A stretch of DNA of 64,000 bases from Holacanthus passer (Eukaryota; Chordata; Actinopteri; Pomacanthidae). Shown here piece by piece: positions 11,223 through 25,149 of the stretch. Location of the stretch: positions 2,914,001 through 2,978,000 of the forward strand of contig JAFREQ010000041.1 of NCBI GenBank assembly GCA_025331565.1, read 5' to 3'. The notes beneath the pieces are model-generated. The model saw only the letters and a program-made list of their open reading frames with translations, searched no databases and was not told the DNA's origin. The translations under genes and the position numbers were made by a program. Each line of letters starts with the position of its first letter. Position 1 is the stretch's first letter.

Positions 11223-14200
11223 CATGATGTATGAGCTCAGCTCCAGAATGATGTGTGTGTTGACTTTGTTCTCATGTTCATCTGCTGAAGGGGAAAAGTT
11301 TCTTCATGCTCGCCTTACATTTCATTTTAACTCCTGGACAAACCAGCAGGACTCTGACATCACAAGAAGTTTGGAGGCCAATCATGATCCAGTATGCAAA
11401 GTGCGATGTGGAAACTTGAAGCCTCCAGGTCACATACGCTGAAATACACTTTTCAGTGAGGTAGGAGACATATTGTATCCATTAGTTAAACTTTTGAAAT
11501 GAACACTATTTGCATCTCCATAGATTGTAAATAACACCAACACACCCATGGCTCTCCTTGCTCCCAGTCCAAGCAGAGTCTGCTGGTAGCTACAGTTAGT
11601 AGCAGTTAGAAGTTACTTTAACAAGTAAATATGTCTGTGAAGGTTCTCAGTCATCCAGGTCATGGTGTTTTAACAGGTAAAGCTTGTTGAAGGACATCAG
11701 AGGGAAAATATGGCAATATTTTTTTCCATAAAATATGAGTCTAATATGAATATGAGTCCTGTTCGGAGCTGCTGTAAATCAGCATTTTTCAGCTAAGTAA
11801 ATATTGTGGTATTTTTATTAATTACTTGTATTATTGTACATGCAGGTTAGTCAAGCAAGGATTCAGATGTTGTAAGGTGTGGCCTATTACTCAGTAGGCC
11901 AGTTCAAGTTCCAGAGCTGCTGCTGAGTTACCAAGTACCACAGAAAAAGAAATGCTGACAAAACCCATCAACTACCTTGAGGGATTTCACACAGGCAGTT
12001 CTTACATACAGGTTGTATAGTTTTTAGTCTGAGCTGGTTGTTTTCAAAATGTATAACATGGCTGTCTCAACAGAATTTGACAAACATGGTAAATGTTCGA
12101 ATTTAACATAAGTTAACATATAATGAGCAGTCGAGCCTCATTGGTGGGGGTGAATGTCTGTCTGCTGTACTGCACAGCAAGGTAAAACTTTTATTGATGA
12201 ATAACACCGCTAATGAAGCTCCACTGTGATGAACATAATCCATTTCTTATAATCTCCTATAACCTTCCTAAAACCTGTAACAATAAAAGCACATCACCAA
12301 TTTGGCAGTTGATGCCCTTTAATGTGAAGGAGCAACAGTACAAGAGGTTCACACCAGTCTTTAGTTAACACAGCTCCAATATGGCTGAAAGTGACAAGTA
12401 AATGGTAATATAAAACTAATATGTGAAAGTACAAAAAGGAACATAGGAGTGAAACTTAACTACAAACCACAGAGATTCAGGTGGAAGCTACAAGCAGCCA
12501 AGGACAAAGCTGAGTGGACTGTCACAGTTTGGCCATGGCTGGCCCTGCTACCCAGCAGGACCACAGCAGCACAGCACTGCTGTTAGGCTGTAGTGGAGGC
12601 TCTGCCCAACAGTTACTGTGCAGCTGAATCTTTATCACACAGCAGATGCACCGCCAACCATGCATGTCCTTATATAGAGATACCAATTTTACAACAGACA
12701 GAACTATTTCCGTGTCTGCATTTTACAGCTATTGGGGCTGGAGTCATTAGCTAGCAAAAGAATCATCAAACATCGACATCTAAGGTCTGATGCATCTCAA
12801 GTTGCTTTTAAGTAAAATATAAAACAATTTGTGTGAACAAAAATTTATACAATATTGTATTGTTTGATGGGTTTTGACAACACTTCTTTTTAAAATGTTA
12901 TGATGTCAAATTGGGCAGAATATACAGTATGTATCTGTTAAACTCCAGGCACATGAAGTATAGGATAATAAATCCAATACCCCATTTAGTTTTTTTCAGT
13001 TATCCGATTTTATATACATTTATAATAAAAGGGCAGTGGACCGAGCTATTAAAGCACAGACTGATGTTGTTCGGCAGGCATCTAAACCCACAAGTCACTG
13101 CTTTTAAATCATGTACCTGATCTTTTGTATGAAAAGTTGACTTTACCAATTTGAGCTTACAATAGTACAGCTAAGAAACATTATTATATTATATTTTTAT
13201 ATATGTATATAAATAATAAATTGGAGACAATATTGAAACTGAATCTCAAAAACGTTCTGTTTCTCTTACAAGTTGCCTATATTTACATTATCACTACTTT
13301 CACATTCACACTTTTGATATTAATTCTGCGTTTTTGTTAAAGATGCAGAAGTGAAAAGTCTCTTCACCTGCACAAAAACACCCCGGAACGAAAGGCTGGC
13401 AGGCTAGAGTTTGGGCAACCCGCATAAACACAATAATTCATCATGATGAAAAATGGTGAATTGCAATGTAAAACTACCAATACAAGATAGACTCACTAAT
13501 TTATAACTACTAAGACTCACTACCACCTACTACATTGTGCTGGTCAAGGACACTGTCTCCCTGATGTGATGTGATGTAATTTGATGTGATTTGTGAAAAA
13601 AAAAGAGCATTGCTGAAAACAACTACTTTTTTTCCTCTGCTGGCCCTATGTCGTCATAATAAATCCCACATTATCCTGCAAATGTTCATTTCCAGGTAAT
13701 GTTAGTACAGTAGGCTGAGTATAAAATTAGTACAAAGAAATAATAATAATAAAAGATATAATGTTAAACTTCAGGGGAAAATGGAAATTTGCTAATTAAC
13801 GCAACTCTAATGATGGCAAAATATCATAAATTCGTATATTATAAACATTTACACTAATACTGCAATGTTTTGCAAAATCTAGTAGTTCAAAAACTGTAAA
13901 AGAGAAGCCTGACTGTACCAGTGACAAAGGGTAACTAAGGGGGTATTGATTGGCTGCTGTGAGTGCAAGCAAAACAAACAGTTATACAAGGACATTTGTG
14001 AGTCAAATCCACAGCTGCAATAGAGGAGGAAAAAGTCAGGGTTTGGCCTGCAATGAATAACTGAGACAGCATTGTTTATTCACTTAAATTTGCAGCAACA
14101 CAAAGAGATTGGAGGCCCTGGTGCACTGATGTTCATGAAGATGTATGGGCAAGTATCCCCCGGAATACACCTGCTCAGGCAGCACAATCTCTTTTAAGCA

Positions 14201-17200
14201 ATGCCTCTCTAACAACTTTTTTCCTCTGTCTGCTGCTGAATCTTAATCACTGTCACTGAAATATAGCCCAAGTGCTAAAAGATTCTGATGGTCTTGCAAG
14301 AAATGCACACCACACACATTTTGTATACTGTACATCTGTTTTTTTTAATTACCTTGCAGAGTATGGATACATCATTATGTATCTTAACTAAGAGTGAGGA
14401 GCGTGGGGGTAACTACCAGGGCTACTTTTAATGTCTTTTGACCAGGCAAACTGTTCTCTTAGATTCACTGGAACATAAAATATGCTCATTCATATTCATC
14501 ACTGAACAAGTTGGTGGCATCATTGAGGATACATAATGTTTAGAAAAGTTCTCAACAGGCTAGAATAGGCAGAGCAAGCAAGATTCAAAAGCCATGACTC
14601 ATGTTCTCAAAATTAACTACAAACAAAGAAATAAATAAAATAAAATAGCCATAAAGTCTGCCAGTCAGGCAGACCTGTTTCCAATAGAAACAATCTTGTT
14701 TCAAATATTTTCTGGAAATGAGTGGCTGAATTAAGACACAATAAAGCAGAAATAAAGCAAAATTGGTTTGCATCAGAAAACAAGTTGAAAAATTTTCAGT
14801 GCATTGACTGTATCTCCTCTTGTTTGAAGAAATTGTGAAGATGTTAAGAACTCAAGCTACAGACATAAACAACTTGATCTTTCCAGACATTCATTTTGAG
14901 GTGCTTGTGTAAGAATGCTTATACTGACATACATTATTAGAGAAAAGGACTGCAATCAGTATAATTACTTTTGAAACAACAAATCATTTCAGTGGACTCA
15001 ATACGATCACTGTTTCCACCTCCATTAACGGGGGGGTAAAGTTCTCATGTCCAGTTCAACTTTAATGAACTTTGAGAAGCAAATTTGTTGACTGATATCA
15101 ATCTGTCTTGCCAGAGCTTTGAGGGAATGGAAAGCTGGAGAGTCCAAAAAGGATATTACTATAATAGCATGTGAGCTGTGTAGCACCATCTTTTTTTATT
15201 AAACATTCTCTGTCAGAAAGTAAACAGCTCCATGTCAAAGACATGGTCTGCCATCATTTATGGAACAGGAATTGTACCAACAGCTCTCCTGAATAAACTG
15301 TTAACTTAATGTTCCTGGCTAGCGTTTTTGTGGTAACTTACCAAATACAGTAATTTGACAACCAACAACTACCTGTGAGTAAAAAAGTTATTAGCACCAC
15401 ATATTTAATGAGGACACACTGAAGTTTGCTGTTCGATTTCCTGGTGTGACCAGGCCTGAAAAGCTTTGAAAAGATTGGTGAAGGTCTGGCCAATGACTGT
15501 ACAAGAATACAATCTTACTTGATGCATGGACAGACACCACCCAGGAAATGAACTATTTCATCATGGGCCAGTATAGTGGCAATGGAAGAAAAAGGTTGCT
15601 CACTGAGGGCTGGGGATGTAAACCGCATGTTCAGCACCTGTAAGTTTCAGGCTGATGAAAGACAATAGAGAGCCTGCAATTTTGAATCTGTGTAAGGGAA
15701 CAGAATCTCATTAGTCCCAGCACCAGTGCCATCATCATTGCCCCCATTCAACATCCAACATTATGCATTACACCAACCTACTTCTCCTGTGTTCCATTGT
15801 TTAAAATATTTAAATATTTTTGCCCAACCTCAGAGACTAATGTAAAAACCAGCCAATGGAACAAGAAAAAATGTTTTGTGCATTCCACTTTCTTACATAC
15901 AGCCAAGAACAGACTGCAGCCACTTAGGCACAAATGGGAGGCCACAGTAGTGGGCTTTCTATTAGTGAATCGATCGGGTGCCTTCATAATCAGAATAGCC
16001 TATGGACAAGGGAACAGGAGTTGTGGTTTTAAGGCTGACAGAAGTGCCTTGATCCAAGACTGAACTGAAAGCTTTCCACATCCTCTTTTAGATGAGAGCT
16101 GCAACTGGAAGGGCCCGGTAGGTAATATGCAGCACAGGAAAACTGGTTATGCATCAGCACAAATCTGCAGCCTGAGGAGCAGACACTCCCACAGCAGCAA
16201 GTTGGTGGCATAGATACGTCTGCTGATTGGTTTGGGCAGAACAGAAAACATGGTTGTGCTATAGTTCAGAAACCATAGAAGTATGCAGGATTTGGGCCGC
16301 CTACTACAGGTTTCTAATACAATGTTATGCTATGATAATTATGATATCTCCTAACTGGCAAAAAGAGCAATACAAGTCAACAAACTCTAATTTACTTCGT
16401 AAAAGGTTATTATAAAGGAGTTGTACACTATTTGTATCCACTGTCACTTGTCAATGAACTGCTTCAAATATGTAACACAACAATAGTAGCCTAATTTAAG
16501 CTATTTATATAATGTGACTATGGCGATGTAAGTGGTTGGTTGTAGAGTAAGTAGGAGTTACAGGAATTGTTTTACACAGTATAGGTTCCAGCCGATAGAT
16601 CAGCAGAAATCGCAAGAGAGGGTGTTGGATAAAGTTAATGTGTGCAAATTCTCTGATCAGGAAGATGGCCTTGTGTTTCCTAACTAATGCAGCACAGGGA
16701 GGGCTAGTTTCCAGCTTACTGCATTAGGTGATGGGAGAAGCCTTTATAGACCCGATATATGTATCAAACAAGTTATGTATATCAAAAATACCAAAAACAA
16801 AAACTCAAGGAGGATGCCTCCATAAGTGTACCGATATATTTTTGTCAGAACTATACATCAGAAGGGTCCATTGATTCCTGTATTTCAGGGGGAACACTCA
16901 GCGTGGTCTCACGTTAGGCCAGTGGTTAGAATCATATAAGGTCCTCTTCCCTTCCCATGTTAGCATGAACGCCTCAGGGCTCACAGGCTGCTTCAGATCA
17001 GGGATGAAGCCAGTGAGCAGAGGGCTATGCGCAGGGGCCCACTGTAGTGACTGGACATCGGACAGAGAAATTGGCCACATTGTTTCCCTGAGGGCTAAGG
17101 GCCCATCAACATAGTTCGCAGATCACTGAGCACTACAGGCGGTGGATTAATGAACATATTGCCGCCGCCAGCAAAATCTCAGTTTTGACTCTTTTGAGAG

Positions 17201-20200
17201 CAGCCGGTTAAAAAAAGAACACAGTTATTCCTGCCCCGTATTAAAAAAAGTGAAAGGCTTCTGAGACGCGCGAGAGAGAGCCGACACTGTGGTGCGCAGG
17301 GTGGCCTCAGCTCGCGTGACAAAACCATTCTTTAACTCTGGATTGATTCTATTTAGGAATTCAGCAAGCTATCTTCTGTGCTGGTAAAAGCCAACATCAA
17401 CAATCCTTCCTCCCGTGTACAATCATTTTTTGATTCAGACTGTAGCCCAGAGTGAAGCCAGAAAATGTGCAACCTGCTAAAGTAATTGAATCATTAGTAT
17501 TGATCAATAGTCCTATGACTAAACCATCCCCCCTTTGTTTATATACTAAGGTCATTTTGCAATAAGGCACTAAAATCAACACTAGGAGTATAACGTGTGT
17601 GGCCTGTTTGCCTCTATGCAGCACCCTGCACACCCTGACTGGGAGCAGTCAACATGCTGTGCTGTGGGACTATGGGTCAGCGGTGACAGAAATTGACTCA
17701 GCTTAAAGCAGAGTAGCCAGGTGTCTGTTCTCTCACCTTGGGTGAAAGTGGGTCTATAGGGAACATGTTTTTAATGAGGCCTTCTGTCAGAACGACACTC
17801 TTACTGCCACTGGCTAGGGAGACTATTCATGCTGCTGCTAGCGTGCTCCAAGTCTGACCAAGCTTTAGCAGAGCTGCCACAGAGCCAGACACCAGAGACA
17901 ATCAGTGGAAGTCAAATGGGGACTAATGAAACGCTTCTCTACCTAAAGCTTTTAGGGATCTAGACTCTATTCCTGCCTTTTTTCTCTTCTGTTTCTTGCA
18001 TTGTCATCTACAGCTGAACCATAGTTTGAGGTTTAGGAATGTTATTTTATATCCAAGAAAATTCGATGTACCATGAATTCTCAACATCGAAATCAAGCTA
18101 ATTTCCACAGCCCTAAGAATAACAAGAGTCATGTCTTTCATTTTTTCTTTGTAACAGAAACAGTTTTCTTTCACTGATTAAATCAAGTTGCTTCTACTTG
18201 CTAGCTCCTGAAAGGCTTTTAATGTGAAATGTCTGAAGGCCATACTGAGTATCACTGACAGTCACTTAACACTGATAACACTGAAACAACAACAAAGAAA
18301 AAAGTAATGGATTAGCGAGTGAGAACAATATTTCTGGTAAAAAGAGAAACTCAGAGCAGCATAGTAATGTTGAATGACTCAATTATGTTGTTAAAATTAG
18401 TGCTATATATTAAACTGAATTTATCAAGACAGTAGTGAAGTTTTGAGGTTGTGTTAACAGCTAATTTAAACAGGAATAAATAAGGAGACAGGAATGCTTC
18501 CTACTAAAATATAAAAACACATACTTTTAAAACAGTCGAAATTAGGAATTAAGGTATGTGTCATAAAGGGTCTGTTTGGGCCTGCGTCATAACAGGTCTG
18601 TTTGATTCTTTCTGAGGTTGAAGTAAATAAAGAAAAAACCCTGGGAAGTAGCTCAGCGAAATCTGTTAAACATTTAAAAAATTGGGGTAGTGATTTATTG
18701 ATTGAGGATTCTTATTTGTTCCCACTTCAAAAAATGGCTTTAGATAACTAAGGCCTCTATCGGAATGAAGATATTGTTATATATGAAAAAGGAGCAATAG
18801 ACAAAACTATGAAAAATTTCCCTTTAAGAGATAGGCATGCAGTCCCATGGACTGGCACTATAGGCAGAATCAGAGTAAATGAACCTGGTCAAATCCCTGA
18901 CCTTACTCAGAAAACATAACATTCATGACTCTTCCATGTCACCAAATTTAAGAACAAAAAGTGTTAAAAGGAGATATATCTTTGGCATATCTAGTCCTTG
19001 ACTTGACTTTCTTGAAACCGCTAGCGCAACTAAAACAATGCTGAACAAACTGTCTCAGACTTCTGGAAGAAACTCACATTCAAAAAATCTAAATTATTAA
19101 ACCAGATACAAACAGACACATGCAGTGGTAAAACATCACAGTTAATTAATTTTCATCTAACCAGATGGGTCCCAGATCAGTCCCCGGCATGTTAGAGCTG
19201 CAGAGGGTAAAGGGGTACTGGAACCTCCTAGGACTGCAGAGCCCATTGCTTATGAAGCACATCGAGTCATTGCCCTGATGAATACAGTCAACACCCCATG
19301 ACAATGGCCAAGAAAACTTTGTTTGTTTTGTGTTTGCAGAGTGTATAAATAATGGATTGGTGACTTGTTGTGCGTTACAGGATGGGTTCTGGGGACCCTG
19401 CTGCAACACAGGCAGCAATCTCAGAGGATCCTCCTCCTCTTGTCTCTGAAAGCTGTCAGATGATCAGGGAGCCTGCACAGCTCTTTGGCAGGGATAAACA
19501 ACAAATCAAAGAAACTCAATGAGCCCTGATGGGCTTCTGGCTGTCAACCAAAAGAGAAAATTTAATATCACTGTCACAAATACAAATGTCCTGGTACTAT
19601 GCTGTGCACCAGTTAGCTCATGGTACAGAAATAATACCCATCTATTCATAGAGCCAAATTTATGTTTGCTGAAATCTGGAAACTTTGTTAAGATGGTTGA
19701 AAAATCAAACCTGCTAAAGTCACTGTTTCACACGTTTCAAGGGACAATGGTCAAGCAGGTATAAAAAGTGAACTTTTGCGGCCAAGCTTGAAAACTGTCC
19801 AATCACCACAAATCCACAAAACGAACCTAGCCAGCCACATTATGTTTTGTTGGCTCTGGACTGACGTGACCTCAATCCACTGCCTCGCTGGCTGCATACT
19901 TAGATCATGGTCGTCTTGGCCTGTAAGAGCTTCTTCTTCATGAGGTCCGGCTAAAGCCTCAGACACATTGCCCATCACTGTTGTGGATTATAGGGCTACT
20001 GCTAGCACACTTCTGAAGCTGTCTGTCCCCACTGAGTCATGAGAGGCTGCAGCCTTACTTCCGAGACCTAAAACCACCTGAAAACCCTTGAAGTTGAGAG
20101 TAGATAGATAGTCCAGCACTTTCTGGAGCATTATCAAATCAGAATGTAGCATATAGAATGTCCAACATTAAAGCTATTTTGGTCCATCCCATCATAAGGA

Positions 20201-21028
20201 TAAGCAGGTTACTGCTGAAATTGATTTCATTTTTTTTTTTACAGTTTTAGCAGAGAAAGTAGATACAAATTTTTACTCACCTATTAATTGCTGAGGTGTG
20301 GTTGCAGGGACACAACTTCATAAAGGAGTTTAAGGCCATCTCTGTAAAAAAGAATAGACCAACATGAACATCAGCCTTTAAATAAGTTCAGTTTTACCCA
20401 AATACAAAAGGCTACATTTGTGTTAGAAAGTGTACTGTCTTGTGCCGCTTGTGAAATAAATTAGTTTTGACTGCTTTAAACTAGTTCAACAGTTTTAACG
20501 TGTATTTTCTATTTAGTTACAGTTGAAGTTGCAGTATTGACGGAATTTGAAGTGTCAAAGTGTAAGCATTGTCAGTTGTACTCTAGACACCGAAGGCAAC
20601 TGATATGTCAGTTAAAAGTCAATTACTACAATGAGCTGAAATTTCAGCTCAAAGCCGAACCACTAAGCAACTCTGCAAAATCTATTTACACCAAATTATT
20701 AAATCAAGAATGTGAAAGTGAATGGTAACTTATGTGTGGGTGTGATTAGGCTGCTACTAACAAATGTTTCTTAACCTTCCCATTTTTGGTGTCCAATCAA
20801 TTAATACTCTGGCTTGTAAAATGGAAAAAAAGTGTTTGTGTCCTGCAGCATTTTTCTAAATGCTGCATATGTGTTGTTGGTGAAGCTGTTTGCTATTTTG
20901 TTGTAACAAATTAAATATGTACAGCCATACAGCACAGCAGAATAGCCAGCTTGTAGCCAGCATATTAAAGTGACAGCTGATTCTAGGAATGCTTCCCTTC
21001 TGCCTAAAATGCAATTGTGTCTGTGTTA
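11223..21028. other. Long stretch without a recognised gene
   Basis: About 9.8 kb of AT-rich DNA. All ORFs are under 90 codons and show no family resemblance I can support. I saw only low-grade features: a tgatgtgatgtgatg run near 13561 and a slightly CpG-richer patch near 17260-17330 (gacgcgcgagagagagccgac). Degenerate old repeats may be present but I cannot delimit them. Confidence 0.45.
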
Positions 21029-21135
21029 AATAGACTGCATTTATATAGCATTTTTCTAGTCTTACCGACCACTCAAAGCACTTTACACCTTTACAATGCA
21101 AGCCAGCCTTCACCCCTTCATACATACATACATAT
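21029..21135. repeat. Dispersed fish repeat fragment
   Basis: The sequence gactgcatttatatagcatt followed by tttctagtcttaccgaccac and tcaaagcactttacac matches from memory a motif found many times in fish genomes. It ends in a catacatacata run. I cannot define its ends or class. Confidence 0.5.
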
Positions 21136-22040
21136 ATACAAGACTAACATTTAAGAAGCTGGAACCAGCAAAATGACATTTTTGCCTGAAAAATGACTTA
21201 CTGTAAATGATCAATTGATTATGTGAATCATTGGCAAATAATTTTCTTTTGTGATCACCTGCTGGTTCCACTCCATCAGCCTCCAGAACAGGAACCTGTC
21301 TGCAGAGCACTGTCTCAGTCTGCTCTAAAATTATTGGACTGCCTGTCAGAACTTTAAACACCATCTACAAGACAGCAGACTAGCAGGCCAGATTATTCAG
21401 GTTGTACATGAATTAGCTGGGAGTTAGGCAGAGTCAGGTTCAGGTAATCAATACATATATACTGTAAGGAATTTCACTTAATTGATTACAAAGGCTGCTG
21501 GCTGCTTACATTCACCCCAGACTCCCCAATCATACAACAAAACATATATTGATTAATGGAGGAAATGTGATTTGAAGATTTCCTTAAAGCTGCACTAATA
21601 AATAAGAACAGTTGTGGCTGTGTGGGATTGTTTCTGACTCATGTGATCCAAACATTTCCAATAACTCCAGATCATTGTAGAGTCCAGTAGACAAAATTTT
21701 CCAAAATTCACAAGATGTTTTCATCTGACGAAATAGTCTGCTTCAATCCATATATGTTGGTGTTAAGCGGTTCAAAAACAGCATGTTCACTGCCTTCAAA
21801 AAACTGCTTGCTCTCCTGCTTGCTGCACACAAAGAGAGGCACACTCCTGTATTAATGTGGCAGTCTAGCAGCAATCTAACAGCACCATAAAGTAAATTTA
21901 TATAAACGCAGTAAAAAAAAAATATTTCGGATCTAACTCTATTATAGTAAATTACTCAAGTCATTACAAAAAAAAAAAGAAAAATAAATCATATGTGTGC
22001 ATTCGCTTGTCACTGACTTTCATACCTATGACTGTAGTGC

Positions 22041-22135
22041 CAGCCAGTCAGAACTGAAGAAGCTTCTCCGACGAGAAGTGAAATGTCTTCAAGAACCTGC
22101 AACCAAGTCCTGTTGTCTTTGATTCAACTCATACT
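22041..22135. repeat. Dispersed fish repeat fragment
   Basis: The sequence cagaactgaagaagcttctc continuing to gaagtgaaatgtcttcaaga, then caaccaagtcctgttg and gattcaactcatac, resembles a highly repeated fish motif. The plus-strand frame gives ELKKLLRREVKCLQEPATKS. I do not know which element it comes from. Confidence 0.45.
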
Positions 22136-22405
22136 TGAAAACTGCAGAAAGAGTTCAAAGAAAGATTGCTATTTTGTAAGCATTTTTAGAGAGAGAGATT
22201 CAAAGTTTCATTCAAAATCCTCAAAAAACCTAATTTTGGTCTGGTGTCTCATCAAACTTTTTTCCAACAGAGAAAAAGCTTGAAAAACCAACTGTACACT
22301 ACTTGCCCAACACCAAACAGCAGACAAAATTAGCAACTAACTTGTGAACATACAGTAGTGGAGCATTTACCAGGTAAAGAGCAGGTATGTTTCTCAGGAG
22401 AAGAG

Positions 22406-22860
22406 ATAGATAGATAGATAGACAGATAGATAGATAGATAGATAGATGTACTTTATTTGTCCCAAACGAGGAAATTCTTTTGTTGTAGCAGCGACAGTTG
22501 AAACAAAAACAACACAACACTACACAACACATAACACATTAAACAACAAGGTTACATGACATAAAACAACATACAGTGCAACAAACAAGTACTTAAAAAT
22601 CACTGATCCTATGAGGTAGAGGTAGAGGTGATGTGCAAGATAACGCAAAATATTGTGCAAAGAACATGAAGTGGCCAGATCTAATGCAAACAGATCAGAA
22701 ACTATCAATAAACTACAGCATTGTGAGTCCAGAGTGTTCTTTGTCAGACTGAGCTGCAGAGTTAAACAGTCTTATTGCTTGTGGCAGGAAAGATTTCCTG
22801 TATCTGTCCTTATGACAGCTGGAGCTGAATCAGTGTGTTGGAAAACAAACTCTGCTGCCA
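22406..22860 (-). mobile_element. Antisense LINE 3' end with a GATA microsatellite
   Basis: A (gata)n run at about 22406-22447 is followed by gtactttatttgtcccaaac and gaggaaattctttt, which is the reverse complement of a LINE 3' terminus common in fish. Further right (22740-22860), minus-strand frames resemble the last coding residues of such LINEs, including a KTV..LCSSV-like end. The copy is short and 5'-truncated, so it has no activity. Confidence 0.6.
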
Positions 22861-24071
22861 TAAAAGCTTTATTCAGTGATATGTCGGTGTTGTATTTACA
22901 ATTTGCAATCAAGTAAGCAAATAAATAAATAAATTGACATAGTAAATGAACGCTTGTTCATGTCCTGTTTAACCTTTTGCTTTTCAGCCTTGATAAAAAT
23001 GTTGTCTTTAAGTGTGTTGAAGGTCATGCTGTTAGTACAAAAGTACTGCTTAATATGATTTTTGAGTCATAGAGCAGTATAGTTACCCTGTGACAGCTCT
23101 GTGAGAAGCAGTTCAATTACCCTTAGATTCAGGTGCTGTGTCTGAAGATTAATATACTGCTTACACAGACGTTAATCATTAAATTGTTAATTAGAGACTG
23201 CAGATGCCAAACTACGAACCTGCTGCTGTGTGATAGCTACATACCTAATTATTATATATGAATGTAGTACAGCTAATACATAGCTACAGAGTTAAAAAAA
23301 AATTACTCCATACTCCTCCAAACTGTTGCGATTAATATTACAGGCAAGAATCAGCTATTAATCTCACCAATGAACTCTATCTTTCTCTGGATATACACAT
23401 TTTGTCTGCAAAGTCTGCAGAAACCTAATGGCTGTAAATACATTACAGACAGGAGGAAAATTGTATATTATTTAGATGGTAAAAACAAATGCCATACCTA
23501 TTTCATACATATTCTTTACCATATGTTTTTCTGAGATACAATGAGATGTAAGTTTGATAATCCCTGCAAGAAAATTAGGTCATTGCTGTAATAAACACTA
23601 GGAAGATAAAGCAAAGGAAAATCCTGCAGAATGTAAGTAATAGGGAATTCACATGAAAGTTTTACTGCCACTATGTTTTAAGTAGATGATTCAATTAATC
23701 AAAAAAAAAAGGAAAAAAAGAACATTTTACTGAGGAGCATCAGTGGAGTAATTAGATGGTCAAATGCCTTGCCCAGGGACACTGCACAATAATTTCTGAT
23801 TGCCAACCATTACGAAAAGCAGGGTTCTGTATTCCCATTTCTTCTATTTGGTCCATCCTTCTCCTTCACAGCACACTTTTTCTCTACCCCAATTGAACAC
23901 CTGCAATGCTTTGTTTTGTTTTGATTGTAAATCCAGTTTTTTTCTGTGATTCCCAGATTTATTTCTCCAGAAAAGAGCTCATGAACACCAGAGAAATAAC
24001 ACCAATTTATTTCCAACCTTTCTCCTCGCATCAGCGGAATTATTGTACTTTTTGGTCAAAGGTACGCTCAC
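22861..24071. other. Anonymous DNA
   Basis: No gene recognised. A short aaat run lies at about 22918-22933, with A-rich runs near 23700. Confidence 0.4.
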
Positions 24072-25139
24072 TAGGGCTGGGCTGTATACCAGTGTCATAG
24101 TCATCACACTATGATAAATCAATAATAGTCTAATTCTAAAAACATAAGGCATCTTATTTTCTTCAAAAGTTTAGTTGTGGTCTGAATATTTGTCCTTACA
24201 CATTATATATCTTGTTGCAAATAAAAAACGGAAAACATTCACTATAACTATTCACTACAACTGCCTTTGCGGTAAAAGGGGGTGGCCTATAAAAAAAGCC
24301 TATGGTCATGCTAGGCTAAACTAAGCTGTCAATAAAGAAACAACTAGCGAAATATATGGTGAAGATAAGCCAGAGTTGTGGCCTATATTGACTGAAAAGA
24401 TACGTGTGGAGTGTCAGAACCTGTTTTATACAGTCTATGGTTGGAAGCAGACAGGGAGACCGAGAAAAACAGAGGTGGCACCTCCGTTATTTGGAGCTGG
24501 TTCGGTTTGAAAACATCAGACATAAAGCAAACTTCAAAAATGTGCAAGGTCTGCCGCTGTGTTGTGACCCAGGACAAAACAAGTGCAAGTGATAGCAGCA
24601 GCACCAGCGGAGCACGTCCCAAAACTACACAGCTGTCACTGCAGGCAAGGACGGATATCTTACTTCACATTTTTCTTCACTTTTGGACATATATGCTATG
24701 TAAGTCAAGTGAAATATGCACAATATTTTATAAACTTAAATTCTAAATTGTAACTAAGTCGATAGTGGACTAAACCACTGTGAGGCATTTGGAGGGGGGA
24801 TCGGATCTTTAAAAACGCTGAACCGCATTATTTTGCATCTACAATTGGCACATATGTATTCAATGCATATTACATTACATACAGATAAAAAAATATAAGT
24901 TTAGAATTGATATGAATAAGGGGGGACAATTCTATGATTTTCCAGGATTGGATCCCTTACTACAGCAACACCTTATAGCAAGAGCAGTAAGAGATGGAAT
25001 GATATTACCAAATATTAACTTTATTTACATAACTCCTAACAAATCATACAAAAAAACTAATACCGTGCTATAACACCGTCATCACCCAAAGGGTGAAAAA
25101 TACCGTGACATTAATTTTAGTCCATATCGCCCCGCCCTA
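24072..25139 (+). mobile_element. hAT-like element with BED-finger relic, copy 1
   Basis: Termini tagggctgggctgtatac and, at the right, catatcgccccgccctag form an inverted repeat of a well-known fish hAT type (tagggctgggcgatatgg). Flanks acgctcac (24064-24071) and gccctcac (25140-25147) match at 6 of 8 positions, fitting an 8-bp hAT target duplication. A frame around 24480-24560 reads TSVIWSWFGLKTSDI and MCKVC, the start of a BED-type zinc finger. The downstream part with the two His is deleted relative to the copies at 46321 and 49730. The rest is AT-rich and the transposase is gone, so this is a non-autonomous copy. Confidence 0.75.
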
Positions 25140-25149
25140 GCCCTCACTT

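Noticed and set aside
15430..15640. Possible hAT transposase scrap (LDAWTDTTQEMNYF-like frame)
   Set aside because: Only one short block looks right. No second motif or ends, so chance cannot be excluded.
16898..17080. 60-codon minus-strand ORF as a host exon
   Set aside because: No recognisable family or splice pattern.
17260..17330. CpG-richer patch as a promoter or CpG island
   Set aside because: Too short and not followed by any recognisable first exon.
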